64,000 nucleotides of DNA from Runella limosa DSM 17973. GTDB lineage: Bacteria > Bacteroidota > Bacteroidia > Cytophagales > Spirosomataceae. Numbering within the stretch: the stretch's first letter is position 1; the number at the start of each line of letters is the position of its first letter. Location: assembly GCF_000482465.1 (NCBI RefSeq), contig NZ_KI519426.1, forward strand, positions 1-64,000, written 5' to 3'. The notes beneath the pieces are model-generated. The model was not told the origin of the DNA. It saw nothing but the letters and a program-made list of their open reading frames with translations, and made no database searches. This document shows positions 15,303 through 24,850 of this stretch, piece after piece. A program made the position numbers and the translations under genes.

Positions 15303-16820
15303 CTAAAACTCACGCACTCCTTTGCGCCCTTCCACCAGTGGGTATTTTTTAGGGTTTCGCTCCAGCACTACGTAAATAGAATCTTTAAATTCATTCGTCC
15401 CGTTTAAAATGATTTTATCGGGAGTCGAACGGGTATAGTGCAGTACTTGCGTCTCAGTAGCGTGGTTTTTGTTTTTGTTTTGCAAGTATAAAACGTGATT
15501 GACAGTATCAGCTTTGTAAAAGAAGTAGCGTCGTTCTCCCGACATTCCCCCTACTTCCCAGCGCGTGACACCAAGGTCGCGGTTTTTGTTTTGCTTGCCG
15601 AGTCGGTCAGAATCTTGCGTATTGACTTGGTTAAGCTTGGTATTTGTTTTATCACCTTTTACGCGCAACGGCGAATAACCAATCATACGATCTACAACGG
15701 CTCCTCGGTTAGTTCGATAGCTCAAAGACGACCAAGCCTCCAGCGTGGCGTCTTGCCAGCGCAGCGAATCAAACGGCGTGTAGGAGAGAGGTTTGTTGTT
15801 CAACCGATATTCTGTTACGTTGTAGTATCCTTGGGTGCCAGTCAAGCCTGGAGTGCTCGGTATGTTGTAGTTGTTGCCAAAGAAAAACCCGTAGGCCCAC
15901 ATAGCCGCAGCAACTGGGACGAACAACGTATTGAAGAAAAGCTTCAAGCCTGTGCGTAAGTTACGTTGCCATTTTTCAGGAAAAGTAGGGTAGTAGCGAT
16001 AGGGTTGAATGTCTTGCTCGTTGACGAGTAAGTTCCAAATTTTTGGCAAGTCGTACCACGCAATAAACGTTCCGATGAGGGCAAAGTAGGCAGCAGGGAC
16101 AGCCACGCCAGCGTCATAGGCATGGTTGGCGATACAAATGTTAAAAGTAACAACCGCAGCTAAGGCAGCTCCCAATACCGCCGTTTTACGGTGTAAGAGT
16201 AACAGTCCAGGGATAATTTCTGCAAACCCAAGAAAAACGGTGTAATTGGACGACACGCCAACGTGTGACCAATAGAGTTTTTTCTCCGCCATATCGACAA
16301 AAGGAGTGTTCAGCATCCCGATGGTAGGATAGACCATTTGCATAGGAAACGCTTTTTTTAATCCCCAACCTACCATGCCATAGGCCAAGCGATACCTGGC
16401 CAAAACTCGTACCCAGTAATAAAGTTTACTGTAGTTTTTTGATTTTTTATCGACAAAAGTCCAAAGGACACCCCCAACTACCGCTACGACAAAAACTAGG
16501 AATAAGTTGATGTAATTAAATAGTCCAAAAACTCCTTCTTCGGATTCGATGAGTATGAATTGAGGCGGCCAAAAAGCGACAACACTCTGGAAGTCATGGT
16601 AGGTGATTTTGGAAAATTTTAACCCAAAAAGGTGTTTATAAAAATTGGAATACGTCGGAATACACAGTAAAAAAAAGTAAACAAAGGCAATTCTGAACGC
16701 TATCTTTTGGAGATTAGTCCATTCAAAAGAGGGCGTTGAAGTGGTCGGTACGTCAGGAGATGCGCTTTGATTTTGCTGCGCTTCCTCTACTTGTTCTATG
16801 CTATTTTCTGCCGTTGACAT
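15303..16820 (-). CDS. DoxX-like membrane protein with C-terminal beta domain, type 2 (block A1)
   Basis: 505 residues. A polar N-terminus is followed by about seven or eight membrane segments between residues 35 and 320, including the DoxX-like RYRLAYGMVGWGLKKAFPMQM and NYTVFLGFAEIIPGLLLLHRKTAVLGA. After the last helix comes a soluble domain of about 170 residues: YYNVTEYRLNNKPLSYTPFDSLRWQDATLEAWSSLSYRTNR, then RRYFFYKADTVNHVLYLQNKNKNH and IILNGTNEFKDSIYVVLER. It is related along its length to its neighbour at 16862 and to 45950 and 47658; the closest partner by position and layout is 45950. DoxX relatives include the thiosulfate:quinone oxidoreductase subunits, but no catalytic role can be assigned. 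Last gene of susC-susD-DoxX-DoxX. Confidence 0.75.
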   Translation of the reverse strand: MSTAENSIEQVEEAQQNQSASPDVPTTSTPSFEWTNLQKIAFRIAFVYFFLLCIPTYSNFYKHLFGLKFSKITYHDFQSVVAFWPPQFILIESEEGVFGLFNYINLFLVFVVAVVGGVLWTFVDKKSKNYSKLYYWVRVLARYRLAYGMVGWGLKKAFPMQMVYPTIGMLNTPFVDMAEKKLYWSHVGVSSNYTVFLGFAEIIPGLLLLHRKTAVLGAALAAVVTFNICIANHAYDAGVAVPAAYFALIGTFIAWYDLPKIWNLLVNEQDIQPYRYYPTFPEKWQRNLRTGLKLFFNTLFVPVAAAMWAYGFFFGNNYNIPSTPGLTGTQGYYNVTEYRLNNKPLSYTPFDSLRWQDATLEAWSSLSYRTNRGAVVDRMIGYSPLRVKGDKTNTKLNQVNTQDSDRLGKQNKNRDLGVTRWEVGGMSGERRYFFYKADTVNHVLYLQNKNKNHATETQVLHYTRSTPDKIILNGTNEFKDSIYVVLERNPKKYPLVEGRKGVREF

Positions 16821-16861
16821 ATCAATGAGTCGATTAAAAGGTGAATAAACGGAGGAGATAT

Positions 16862-18265
16862 TTAGATTTTTACAGGGCGTCGGCGTCCTTCAAACATTAA
16901 GAATTTCTTGTTGATTTTAGACAGCGCTACGCGGATGGAATCCTGATTTTCGTTGGTACCTGTGAGAAGTAAAGTAGAGTCAGGAGCCCAACGGTAGGTT
17001 AAAACCATTTTCTCGCTTCGGTGATTGCGATTTTTGTTTTGGAGATACAGGGTGTTGGTGAGTGTATCTACTTGGTAATGGAAATAATGGCGACCAGCAA
17101 AACCCGCAATTTCGTAGTTACGATCAATATCTTCTGGATGGTATCCTTCACCATTGGTTAAATCGATTTTTACGGGTCGATTTACTTTAATCGATAGCGT
17201 GGACCATTGCTCAAATACAACATCTTGCCAACGCTGAGGGTCGGTTTTTGAGTAAGCCAATGTATCATTATTGACGACAAAATCTTGCACATTGTAGTAC
17301 CCGTAAGATCCTTTCAAGCCAGGGGATTTAGGGTATTTGTAGGGGTCATTTGCCCAGCTTTGGTACGTTTTAAAGGCATACAAAACCACAAACGAGTAAA
17401 ACAAAGTACGACCAGCGATGCGTAAGCGATGCAGGGTAGGCGCTGTAAATTGTGGAATAAAACGATTGGCGCGTGCGGTTTTTTCTTGAATCAAAAGTTG
17501 GTAAAGCCGAGGTATATCGTAGGCAAACAGAAATGCGGAAAGCAGTACGATAAGGGTACTCAATGTTTGTTCTCCAATGTCGTAAAACCCATTGGCTACG
17601 GCTACATTTCCCAAAAAACCAATGATAAGACCCACACCGAAGGTAACAGTACGGCGATTAAAAATCAGGAAAGCCGCGATGATTTCAACAAAACCAAGAA
17701 ACGACTCATACTTTGGAGCAATGCCGACGGTTTGGAAATAAATTTTCCACGCGTAAAAATCACCATAATTGGTCAACAAATTACTCAACGATGGATAGGG
17801 CATTTGCAAGGGAAAAAGTTTGAAAAAACCATACGCAATCAAGACGATGGCCAATCGGAAACGAACGAGTACCCTCAGCCAGTAATACAACGTTGTGTAT
17901 TCTTTTCGGGGGTGGTCAACTCGCCCCCAAACGTAAGCTCCCACGCCAGCAATCAGCGCAGCAATACCCCAATTATAAAAACTTTTAACCCCCAAAAGCG
18001 GTACCCCGTTTTCTTCTAATGGAATAAACTGAGGTTGGTATTTTGTGAGTGTTAGCAAATCATAAAAATGCAAGTCGCTCCAATCAATCGAAAAGACCAA
18101 TTGGTAGTATTTCCAATCAAGCGGGACGATTAAAATGACTAGAAAGAGGGCAAAAAAACGGAACAGCACTTTTTCCCATTCTTTCCATGGTTGGAAAGAA
18201 ACGTCAGGGTTAGCAACCGACAATAAGTGGTCTGCTAAGGTTGGGTTGGAAGTAGTTTTGCTCAT
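16862..18265 (-). CDS. DoxX-like membrane protein with C-terminal beta domain, type 1 (block A1)
   Basis: 467 residues, about eight membrane helices up to residue 320, then the same soluble C-terminal domain: YYNVQDFVVNNDTLAYSKTDPQRWQDVVFEQWSTLSIKVNR, an acidic DLTNGEGYHPEDIDRNYE, FAGRHYFHYQVDTLTNTLYLQNKNRNH and LLTGTNENQDSIRVALSK. The DoxX-like core has RFRLAIVLIAYGFFKLFPLQMPYPSLSNLLTNYGD and YESFLGFVEIIAAFLIFNRRTVTFG. The most similar protein in the window is 47658 (same order, same length class). It lies 48 bp behind the susD gene. The soluble domain would face the periplasm if the N-terminus is cytoplasmic; topology not proven. Confidence 0.75.
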   Translation of the reverse strand: MSKTTSNPTLADHLLSVANPDVSFQPWKEWEKVLFRFFALFLVILIVPLDWKYYQLVFSIDWSDLHFYDLLTLTKYQPQFIPLEENGVPLLGVKSFYNWGIAALIAGVGAYVWGRVDHPRKEYTTLYYWLRVLVRFRLAIVLIAYGFFKLFPLQMPYPSLSNLLTNYGDFYAWKIYFQTVGIAPKYESFLGFVEIIAAFLIFNRRTVTFGVGLIIGFLGNVAVANGFYDIGEQTLSTLIVLLSAFLFAYDIPRLYQLLIQEKTARANRFIPQFTAPTLHRLRIAGRTLFYSFVVLYAFKTYQSWANDPYKYPKSPGLKGSYGYYNVQDFVVNNDTLAYSKTDPQRWQDVVFEQWSTLSIKVNRPVKIDLTNGEGYHPEDIDRNYEIAGFAGRHYFHYQVDTLTNTLYLQNKNRNHRSEKMVLTYRWAPDSTLLLTGTNENQDSIRVALSKINKKFLMFEGRRRPVKI

Positions 18266-18312
18266 CAGAATATTGATTTTAGTAAGGAAGTATCAAGCGA
18301 AAAGAATAAGAA

Positions 18313-19617
18313 TTAGTAACCAGGATTTTGTTCTAACACTGGGTTCGTAGAAATTTCGTTGGCGGGAATGGGAAAGATGTATTTGTTGGCATCGGCGAGT
18401 TTTAGAACTGCGGAAGCGCGGCCTGTTCTTACCAAATCAAACCAACGATGTGGCTCTAACGCAAACTCTATACGTCGCTCATTTTCTATGTCAAGTAAAA
18501 TCGCCTCTTTGGTGGTTGCGGTGCTGTTGGATATTTCCGAACGGCTTTTTACTTGGTTGAGGTCGCTAAGTGCTCCTTCAATGTCGGGCGTAGATTTATT
18601 TAATCTCGCCTCCGCTCGGTTCAGGTACAATTCGGCGGTGCGAATCACGTAGTTTGCCGACGTATTGGTGGGAAAAATGCTGCCAATAAACTGATTAGAC
18701 GCGTTTAGCTTAGAGAGAATTTTTCTGCCTCCACCTACTTTGGGGTCGTTTAGCAGTGCGTGTAGCGTCGCAGTGGGCGAAAGCTGACGGTTGCCCTGCC
18801 AAAGTGTAAAACCTGGGTTTTGATTGTTGATGGTATAGGTAAGCTCAAAAACAGATTCTGTGGTGCCACTTGCCAAATTGAACGGTTTTATCAGGCGATA
18901 ATTGGTGTTTGCTAGGACTAAATTTAAGTCTTTTTCCGCGTCATCGTAGCGTTTTAGGTAGAGGTACAAACGGGCGCGAAGTGCATACACTGTGAATTTA
19001 GTAGCTCGATTACGGACAATCGTAGAAGGCAACAAGGCTTCGGCTTTTGTAAGATCATCCAGCACTTGGGCATAGACTTGGGCTTGCGTACTTTTTTTGA
19101 CCCCCAGTTTGTCGGCAACGGATTTGGTGGGTGTTAGAAACAACTGAACCCCTCCGTACAACCGCGCTAAGTCAAAATAGGACAACGCACGAATGAAGTA
19201 GGCTTCCCCTAAAAACTGATTTTTTAGCTCCGTAGTCAATTTTACGTCATTAACCAGCGGGACTTTCTCCAGGATGTGATTGGTTCGATTGATTGTGTTA
19301 TAGTTGTTGTTCCAATAAGTTTGCAGAAAGGGAATATCAGAACGTAAATTGTAATTTGTAACCGATAGGTCAGTCAAACCTACGTTGACCGAAACGATGT
19401 CGGCGCCAGATTGTAAAATTGTATTTTGAAACCCACCGCTGTAGTTGAGGTTGGCAAGTCCACGGTAAGCACCCCTTACGGCTGTTTCAGCGGAGGTTTT
19501 ATCAAAGATGGTTTGTTCGTCCGAAACTTGGTCAAGTGGCTGAACCTCCAGAAAGTTTTTGCAAGATTGAAGACTAACCCCAGTGCAAAGAAATAGGATG
19601 ACAATAAATTTCTTCAT
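18313..19617 (-). CDS. SusD-like outer-membrane lipoprotein (block A1)
   Basis: 434 residues. Signal peptide with lipobox LQSC (Cys19), then KNFLEVQPLDQVSDEQTIFDKTSAETAVRGAYRGL, the usual SusD N-terminus, TPR-like helices (GEAYFIRALSYFDLARLYGGVQLFL) and the C-terminal RRIEFALEPHRWFDLVRTG plus ILEQNPGY-type ending (PVLEQNPGY). SusD proteins sit on top of SusC and bind the ligand to be imported. It is 29 bp behind the cognate susC. Shares the EFALEPHRWFDIVRTGRA/EQNPGY tail closely with the protein at 49102, supporting the block duplication. The ligand is unknown. Confidence 0.93.
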   Translation of the reverse strand: MKKFIVILFLCTGVSLQSCKNFLEVQPLDQVSDEQTIFDKTSAETAVRGAYRGLANLNYSGGFQNTILQSGADIVSVNVGLTDLSVTNYNLRSDIPFLQTYWNNNYNTINRTNHILEKVPLVNDVKLTTELKNQFLGEAYFIRALSYFDLARLYGGVQLFLTPTKSVADKLGVKKSTQAQVYAQVLDDLTKAEALLPSTIVRNRATKFTVYALRARLYLYLKRYDDAEKDLNLVLANTNYRLIKPFNLASGTTESVFELTYTINNQNPGFTLWQGNRQLSPTATLHALLNDPKVGGGRKILSKLNASNQFIGSIFPTNTSANYVIRTAELYLNRAEARLNKSTPDIEGALSDLNQVKSRSEISNSTATTKEAILLDIENERRIEFALEPHRWFDLVRTGRASAVLKLADANKYIFPIPANEISTNPVLEQNPGY

Positions 19618-19646
19618 TTGAATAAAAGTTACTTTGGTGGAAATAA

Positions 19647-22600
19647 TTAAAAAGAAATACTCGCTCCCACTTGAATACCAACAGGTTGAGGAGGGGTAGC
19701 TGTGTCTAAGCCTTGGCGGTTTTGTAAGGCACTACCAGAAGACTCAGGGTCGGCACCTGTGTATTTGGTGAAAATCCAGAGGTTGGTGCCTTGGGCAAAC
19801 AAGCGAACTTTTTCAGCTTTGATGGCTCTCGCAACGCGCGTAGGAAATGAGTAGCCAATGCTCAACGATTTCACCCGCAAAAACGAGCCATCCTCCAAAA
19901 AGCGACTGTTTTGCTCAATTGTATAATTATTGCCAAAAAAAGTAAGTCGAGGAACGTCAGTAACATCGCCAGGTTTTTGCCAACGATTTAGCTGACTTTT
20001 TAAGATCGAACGAGAAGCATCTCTCGTACCGCCACCTTCCAGAATGAAGCGGTTGAAGTTATATACTTTATTGCCGTACTGAAAAGTAAGCAGGAGGTTT
20101 AGGTCAAAACCTTTGTAAGAGATACGGTTGGTTAACCCACCAAAAAAGTCAGGAATTAAGTTTCCTAAAAGTTGACGGTCAGCGGCGGTAAGTTTTCCGT
20201 CTTTATCCACATCGTCAAAAACGGCATTTCCTGTTTCTGAGTCCACGTAGAGTTGTTTGTACAACCAATAAGAGCCTAGTGCCGCCCCTTCTTGCGTACG
20301 AATGTATTCACGGGCTTCAAAAGTAATGGGGCTAACGAGCTTTTCGGCACGGTTAACATTTCGGGCGATATTGAATGTGGTACTCCATTCCCAACCCGAA
20401 CGCTTGATATTTGTTGAAGTAACGGCGAGCTCAACCCCTTTATTACTTACCTCACCCCCGTTGGAGAGTACGCTTGCATAACCAGTACTACCAGGAATAG
20501 GTACGTAGAGTAGGGCGTCGGTAGTGTATTTGTAATACGCATTTAGGTCAACAAACAGGCGGTCTTTGAAAAGCCCTAAATCAACCCCAACGTTGTACGT
20601 GGCAGTTTTTTCCCATTTCAAATCGGGGTTAGCCAACTGTGACGGAGCGGTTCCTGATTTATCACCACTCGTGAGGTTGTCGGGGTATTGGGCTGTTCCA
20701 TTCCAAAGACCAAGAGCGGCAAAATCACTGATTCCGTTTTGGTTACCTGCCGTACCTGCACTGACCCGAAGTTTTAAATCCGAAATGACGTCCACGTTGC
20801 GCAAAAATGCTTCTTGTTTCACTCTCCACGCAGCTCCAATGCCTGGGAAATAGCCCCAACGATTATTGGCTCCAAACTTAGAAGAGGCATCTGCTCGGAA
20901 TGTGCCCTCAAGAAAATAGCGGTTGTCAAAGTTGTAAGTTAGGCGACCAAAGAAAGAAGCTAAAGTTGATTTCGAAGCACTTTGGGCCGATGTTCTATTA
21001 GACGCAGCTGAGATTTGCTGAAAAGAGTTATTAGGGAAACCAAAACCAGTGGCTGAAAGCACTTTTAGATTGGTAGCTTGAATGGTGTTCCCAATCAGAG
21101 CAGAGAAATTGTGGTTTTTCCCAAATGTTTTTTTGTACGCCAGTGTTTGCTCATTAACAAATACGCTAAAGTTGGTGTTGACTTCATTTTTGTATCCACC
21201 AGGATTGAGCACGCCTCCAATTTGAGTTTGATCGTTAAAGAACTCTTGTTCATTGTATATATTGTAATCTAATCCGAAGGAAGTTTTAAATTTTAGATTC
21301 GGAAGTACATTCACTTCTACAAATTGATTTCCTAAATACCGCAAACTTGTAGTTGAAATATTAGCCGTATTTATGTCAATTAAATTGTCAATACTTTCAT
21401 AAATAGAGCCTCTTGAAAAAGTGCCGTCAGCATACGTAAAGGGAAAATACGTTGGGTGATGCAGGGCCGATAATAAATGCCCCGCTTCTTGTCCAGCCCC
21501 ACCACGAACTTGCTGACGAAACGAACGATACACACCATTGCTTGAACCAAATGTTACATTTTCGTTGAGCTTTGTATCGAAGTTAAACTTGAAACTTGCC
21601 CTTTCAAAAGAAGCTGGTCGTAAGATGGCTTCTTGTTTGGTATAACCTGCTCCCAAATAATAACGAATGCTTTTTCCACCGCCTCTGACACTAAAATCAT
21701 AATTCTTGATTTGGGCAGTACGAAAAACTTTGGATAGACGGTCATAGGTTTGCTGGTCTTCGGGATTACCTCGTAAAGTTGTTGAGAAAGGGTCTGCAAT
21801 TCCTTTGGTATTTGGTTGGAATGGACGGGTCGCAAACGAATATCTGGTTTGAGCAGGATTCTCAATGCCTGAGTTGGTGTAAGCTTCGTTCACCAGCGTT
21901 GCATGTTCGGGACCAGTGGTGAGCTCCCACATGCGAGTTGGGTCAGCCCACTGTACACCTTGAGATACATTGAGGTCATATTTGGTTTTGGGTGCTTCAT
22001 AATTGCCCCTTTTGGTCGTTATCAAAACCACACCATTGGCACCTCGTGACCCGTAAATGGCCACGGCGCTCGCATCTTTCAGAATCTCAATACTTTCAAT
22101 GTCGGCGGGATTGAAGTCGGCTAGCGGAGAGGTAAATTTGCTACCGAGGTTTATGGTTGATAGTGTATTATTATTCGCAAATACTCCGTCGATAACGTAA
22201 AGAGGGTCATTACTTGAGTTGATAGACCCCGTTCCCCTCACTTGTACGCGAACGCCCTCACCAGGCATTCCAGAAAAGGTATTTACTTGTACACCAGCTG
22301 CTTGTCCTTGGAGTTGGGCGTCAAAACTTGCTACAGGTGTTGTTTGAGTTTCTTTAGGATTAATCTTGGCAATGCTGCTTATCAAACTCTTTTTTTCTTG
22401 GGTTCCGTAACCAACCACTACGATTTCGCCGAGTTGGCGTGCATCGGGTGCTAATTCAATGATAATGGTGTTTTTATCAACTACAATTTCTTGTGAAGTA
22501 TAACCGATAAAACTGGAAACAAGGGTAAAAGGTAATTTTTGACCCGTTTTTAAGTAAAACTTACCTTCAACGTCGGTGATGGCACCATTGGTCGTACCCT

Positions 22601-22751
22601 TTATTAGGACGGATGCACCGATGAGGGGCTCCTGCGTAGTTTTATCGACAATTTTGCCTGATAACGTGGCATTAATGGTCGGGGTATTTTGGGAAAAAGC
22701 AAGTCCGTAAACTAGCGTGAAAAATAATAAAAGTAATTGTTTTTTTTTCAT
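19647..22751 (-). CDS. SusC-like TonB-dependent transporter (block A1)
   Basis: 1034 residues. Signal peptide (to AFSQ), then a CarboxypepD_reg-like domain (LSGKIVDKTTQEPLIGASVLIKG..., about 30-105), a TonB-box-like VVVGYGTQEKKS, the plug (SFDAQLQGQAAGVQVN...NDPLYVIDGVF...IESIEILKDASAVAIYGSRGANGVVLITTKRG) and a long beta-barrel ending in VGIQVGASISF. It imports a ligand presented by the SusD partner. The N-terminal 230 residues resemble 50461 much more than the two other SusC proteins here. Its mRNA leader carries the structured element at 22789-22883. Confidence 0.95.
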   Translation of the reverse strand: MKKKQLLLLFFTLVYGLAFSQNTPTINATLSGKIVDKTTQEPLIGASVLIKGTTNGAITDVEGKFYLKTGQKLPFTLVSSFIGYTSQEIVVDKNTIIIELAPDARQLGEIVVVGYGTQEKKSLISSIAKINPKETQTTPVASFDAQLQGQAAGVQVNTFSGMPGEGVRVQVRGTGSINSSNDPLYVIDGVFANNNTLSTINLGSKFTSPLADFNPADIESIEILKDASAVAIYGSRGANGVVLITTKRGNYEAPKTKYDLNVSQGVQWADPTRMWELTTGPEHATLVNEAYTNSGIENPAQTRYSFATRPFQPNTKGIADPFSTTLRGNPEDQQTYDRLSKVFRTAQIKNYDFSVRGGGKSIRYYLGAGYTKQEAILRPASFERASFKFNFDTKLNENVTFGSSNGVYRSFRQQVRGGAGQEAGHLLSALHHPTYFPFTYADGTFSRGSIYESIDNLIDINTANISTTSLRYLGNQFVEVNVLPNLKFKTSFGLDYNIYNEQEFFNDQTQIGGVLNPGGYKNEVNTNFSVFVNEQTLAYKKTFGKNHNFSALIGNTIQATNLKVLSATGFGFPNNSFQQISAASNRTSAQSASKSTLASFFGRLTYNFDNRYFLEGTFRADASSKFGANNRWGYFPGIGAAWRVKQEAFLRNVDVISDLKLRVSAGTAGNQNGISDFAALGLWNGTAQYPDNLTSGDKSGTAPSQLANPDLKWEKTATYNVGVDLGLFKDRLFVDLNAYYKYTTDALLYVPIPGSTGYASVLSNGGEVSNKGVELAVTSTNIKRSGWEWSTTFNIARNVNRAEKLVSPITFEAREYIRTQEGAALGSYWLYKQLYVDSETGNAVFDDVDKDGKLTAADRQLLGNLIPDFFGGLTNRISYKGFDLNLLLTFQYGNKVYNFNRFILEGGGTRDASRSILKSQLNRWQKPGDVTDVPRLTFFGNNYTIEQNSRFLEDGSFLRVKSLSIGYSFPTRVARAIKAEKVRLFAQGTNLWIFTKYTGADPESSGSALQNRQGLDTATPPQPVGIQVGASISF

Positions 22752-22788
22752 TACTTTGCGAGGGTTAAATTAAACAATAAGGTAACAG

Positions 22789-22883
22789 TGACTGTCAAAC
22801 AGTCATTAAGAATCATAGCCAATGAGCCTTAAAAAATTTAACAAGTGCCAGGGTAGTTGCCGCTACTCTGGCACGTTTTGTTT
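22789..22883 (-). promoter_or_regulatory. Conserved structured leader RNA of susC, copy 1
   Basis: Read 5' to 3' on the minus strand: AAACAAAAC, a strong hairpin (22874-22845; GTGCCA..GTAG, loop CGGCAA, CTAC..TGGCAC), a single-stranded linker AAGGCTCATTGGCT (22830-22817) and a second hairpin (22805-22789; TGACTGT, loop, ACAGTCA). The first hairpin and linker are nearly identical to those at 53531-53628; the second hairpin has a different sequence but the same place. Conserved primary sequence plus a compensated second helix points to a cis-acting RNA. No riboswitch class I know fits. Confidence 0.7.
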
Positions 22884-23372
22884 ATAAACTAGTAGCTTTT
22901 TGTTTTGCGTTAAAATCTATAGTTTATATATATAATTTACTAAAAATAAATTGCTCGTTTGATGGTATTTGCGTTAAAAATAAACAGAGACTAGTTGAAA
23001 AAAATGCTTACCAAACTAGCGTTTTTTGGTGTTTGAATGATAGAAGAAGTGTAACTAGGCGTTCGTAAATATAGATCTACAATTAGTATTTTTAATTGTG
23101 ATTGCAAAGTTGAAAATCATGTTTGAAATAAACAAGTAAAAAAATGATTTATTTTCGATTTTTTTGTTATAAATCTATCGACTTTCAGCGTTTTAACTGC
23201 TTCATAATAAGCGATTTTTATTGTATCATTTCAGTACTCTCATATTTGTATAATTATAGCAAGGATAGTGTGTATATTTTAAATTTAACTCTGATTTTTG
23301 ATAAAAAATAAAAAAAGAAAATTTCAGTAAAATACTATTTTAATAGATTTTTTATTTTTGATTAGAATACCC
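22884..23372. other. AT-rich intergenic region upstream of block A1
   Basis: About 490 bp between the permease terminator and the leader RNA. It is very AT-rich with many homopolymer runs. It must hold the promoter of the susC operon, but I cannot place a convincing TTG/TAnnTTTG pair. No gene seen. Confidence 0.4.
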
Positions 23373-23430
23373 ATTTAGGGCATATTGAATCGCCACTTAT
23401 GGATAGTGGACTGTTCAATATACCCTAAAT
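23373..23430 (-). terminator. Long hairpin terminator behind the permease gene
   Basis: Nested inverted repeats ATTTAGGG..ATATTGAA and TTCAATAT..CCCTAAAT enclose CCACT/AGTGG. It starts 10 bases after the permease stop codon at 23440 on the minus strand, with a T-rich minus strand further on. This marks the end of the susC(32426)-to-permease operon. Confidence 0.65.
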
Positions 23431-23439
23431 AAAATACGC

Positions 23440-24846
23440 TTATCGCTTCACCCAATAATAAACAGGGACACCCAGTCCCGCGATGATGAGACCTGGCCAG
23501 GTGTAGGTGGGTTTGTAAATGATGAGTAAGGTACAAAAAGCTAATCCCATTAAGATATAAATGGCAGGCAAAATGGGATAGCCCCAGGCTTTGTAGGGAC
23601 GGTCGAGGTTGGGTTCTTTTTTGCGTAGAACGTAGATAGCTGCAATCGTCAATACATAAAAAATGACGACCACAAACGAAATCATGTCGAGCAAATCGCC
23701 GTAGCGGCCGCTCAGACTTAGCGCTACCGCTACCAAAAATTGCAACCACAGGGCGTATGCAGGAACGGCATTTTTGTTGAGTTCGCCCGTTTTTCTAAAA
23801 AAAAGTCCATCTTGCGCCATGCTGTAATAAACCCTTGCCCCCGCCAAAATCATACCGTTGGCGCAGCCAAACGAGGAAATCAAAATCAAAACGGCAATCA
23901 CGGCGGTACCACTTGCCCCAAAGATGGCTTGCGCCGCTACAATTCCGACGCGGTCTTTTTCGGGCGTACCAAGGGCTTCGATGGGCAACACCGCCGTGAA
24001 CATGAGGTTGATGGAAACGTAAATGAAGGTAACTACGGCGGTTCCTATCAGTAAACTCAATCCAATATTTCGTTTGGGGTTTTTGATTTCACCCGCTACA
24101 AACGTTACATTGTTCCAAGCATCATAGCTAATGACGGTTCCGACCAATGCGGCTGCAATGGCTCCCCACAGCGCGGGGGTGTCGGCGTACTGCTCAAAAT
24201 TGCCCGCTTTGGTAAGCCGTTGTAAGTGAAAGGGTTCAGTCCAGTTTGATTGCCAAATGTCGGGTTTGAGGTAAATAAAACCGAAGAGCGTAAGCCCCAA
24301 TAAACTCAAGAGTTTGGTGCTAGTAAAAATGCTTTGGACGATTTTCCCCAGTTTCAGCCCTCTGGTATTGAGGTACGTCAACAAAAAAAGTAACGCGATA
24401 GAAGAGAGCTGGGCGGGTGACACTTTAAAGGAGTCTCCTAGCTGAAAAGCCACTAAATCTTCGCTGAAAATAGGGAAAAAATAGGCCAAAAATTTAAAAA
24501 ATGACACGCAAACGGCCGCAATTGTACCCGTTTGGATGACGGTAAAAAGACTCCAGCCGTAGAGAAAAGCGACCAAGCGGCCGTATGCTTCTTTCAAATA
24601 CACATATTGCCCGCCTGCTTTTGGGTACATTCCACTGAGTTCGCCGTAGCTTACGGCCGCTGTCAGGGTCATAAAACCACCAATGAGCCAAACCACGATG
24701 AGCCAACCCGCCGAACCAACGTTTCGGGTTACGTCGGCGCTGACAATAAATATCCCCGATCCAATCATGCCGCTCGCCGCAAGCAAAGCCGCATCGACGA
24801 GCCCTAGTTCGCGTTTAAATTCAACTTTTTCTTCTTGTTGAGACAT
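23440..24846 (-). CDS. APC-family amino acid permease
   Basis: 468 residues with about twelve membrane helices. Helix 1 carries AALLAASGMIGSGIFIVSADV, the GSGIF motif of the amino acid-polyamine-organocation superfamily; later YDAWNNVTFVAGEIKNPKRNIGLSLLIG is the typical central stretch. It resembles LAT/YfnA-like antiporters that exchange amino acids. It lies 4 bp behind the SsuD-like gene, so they are co-transcribed. In this context I infer uptake of an amine- or amino-acid-like product liberated by the amidohydrolase; the substrate is not visible in the sequence. Confidence 0.88.
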   Translation of the reverse strand: MSQQEEKVEFKRELGLVDAALLAASGMIGSGIFIVSADVTRNVGSAGWLIVVWLIGGFMTLTAAVSYGELSGMYPKAGGQYVYLKEAYGRLVAFLYGWSLFTVIQTGTIAAVCVSFFKFLAYFFPIFSEDLVAFQLGDSFKVSPAQLSSIALLFLLTYLNTRGLKLGKIVQSIFTSTKLLSLLGLTLFGFIYLKPDIWQSNWTEPFHLQRLTKAGNFEQYADTPALWGAIAAALVGTVISYDAWNNVTFVAGEIKNPKRNIGLSLLIGTAVVTFIYVSINLMFTAVLPIEALGTPEKDRVGIVAAQAIFGASGTAVIAVLILISSFGCANGMILAGARVYYSMAQDGLFFRKTGELNKNAVPAYALWLQFLVAVALSLSGRYGDLLDMISFVVVIFYVLTIAAIYVLRKKEPNLDRPYKAWGYPILPAIYILMGLAFCTLLIIYKPTYTWPGLIIAGLGVPVYYWVKR

Positions 24847-24850
24847 AGGC

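Noticed and set aside
22845-22874. The block A leader hairpin as an ordinary intrinsic terminator.
   Set aside because: No T-tract follows on the transcribed strand, the linker and hairpin are conserved in both copies, and the downstream susC gene must be expressed.
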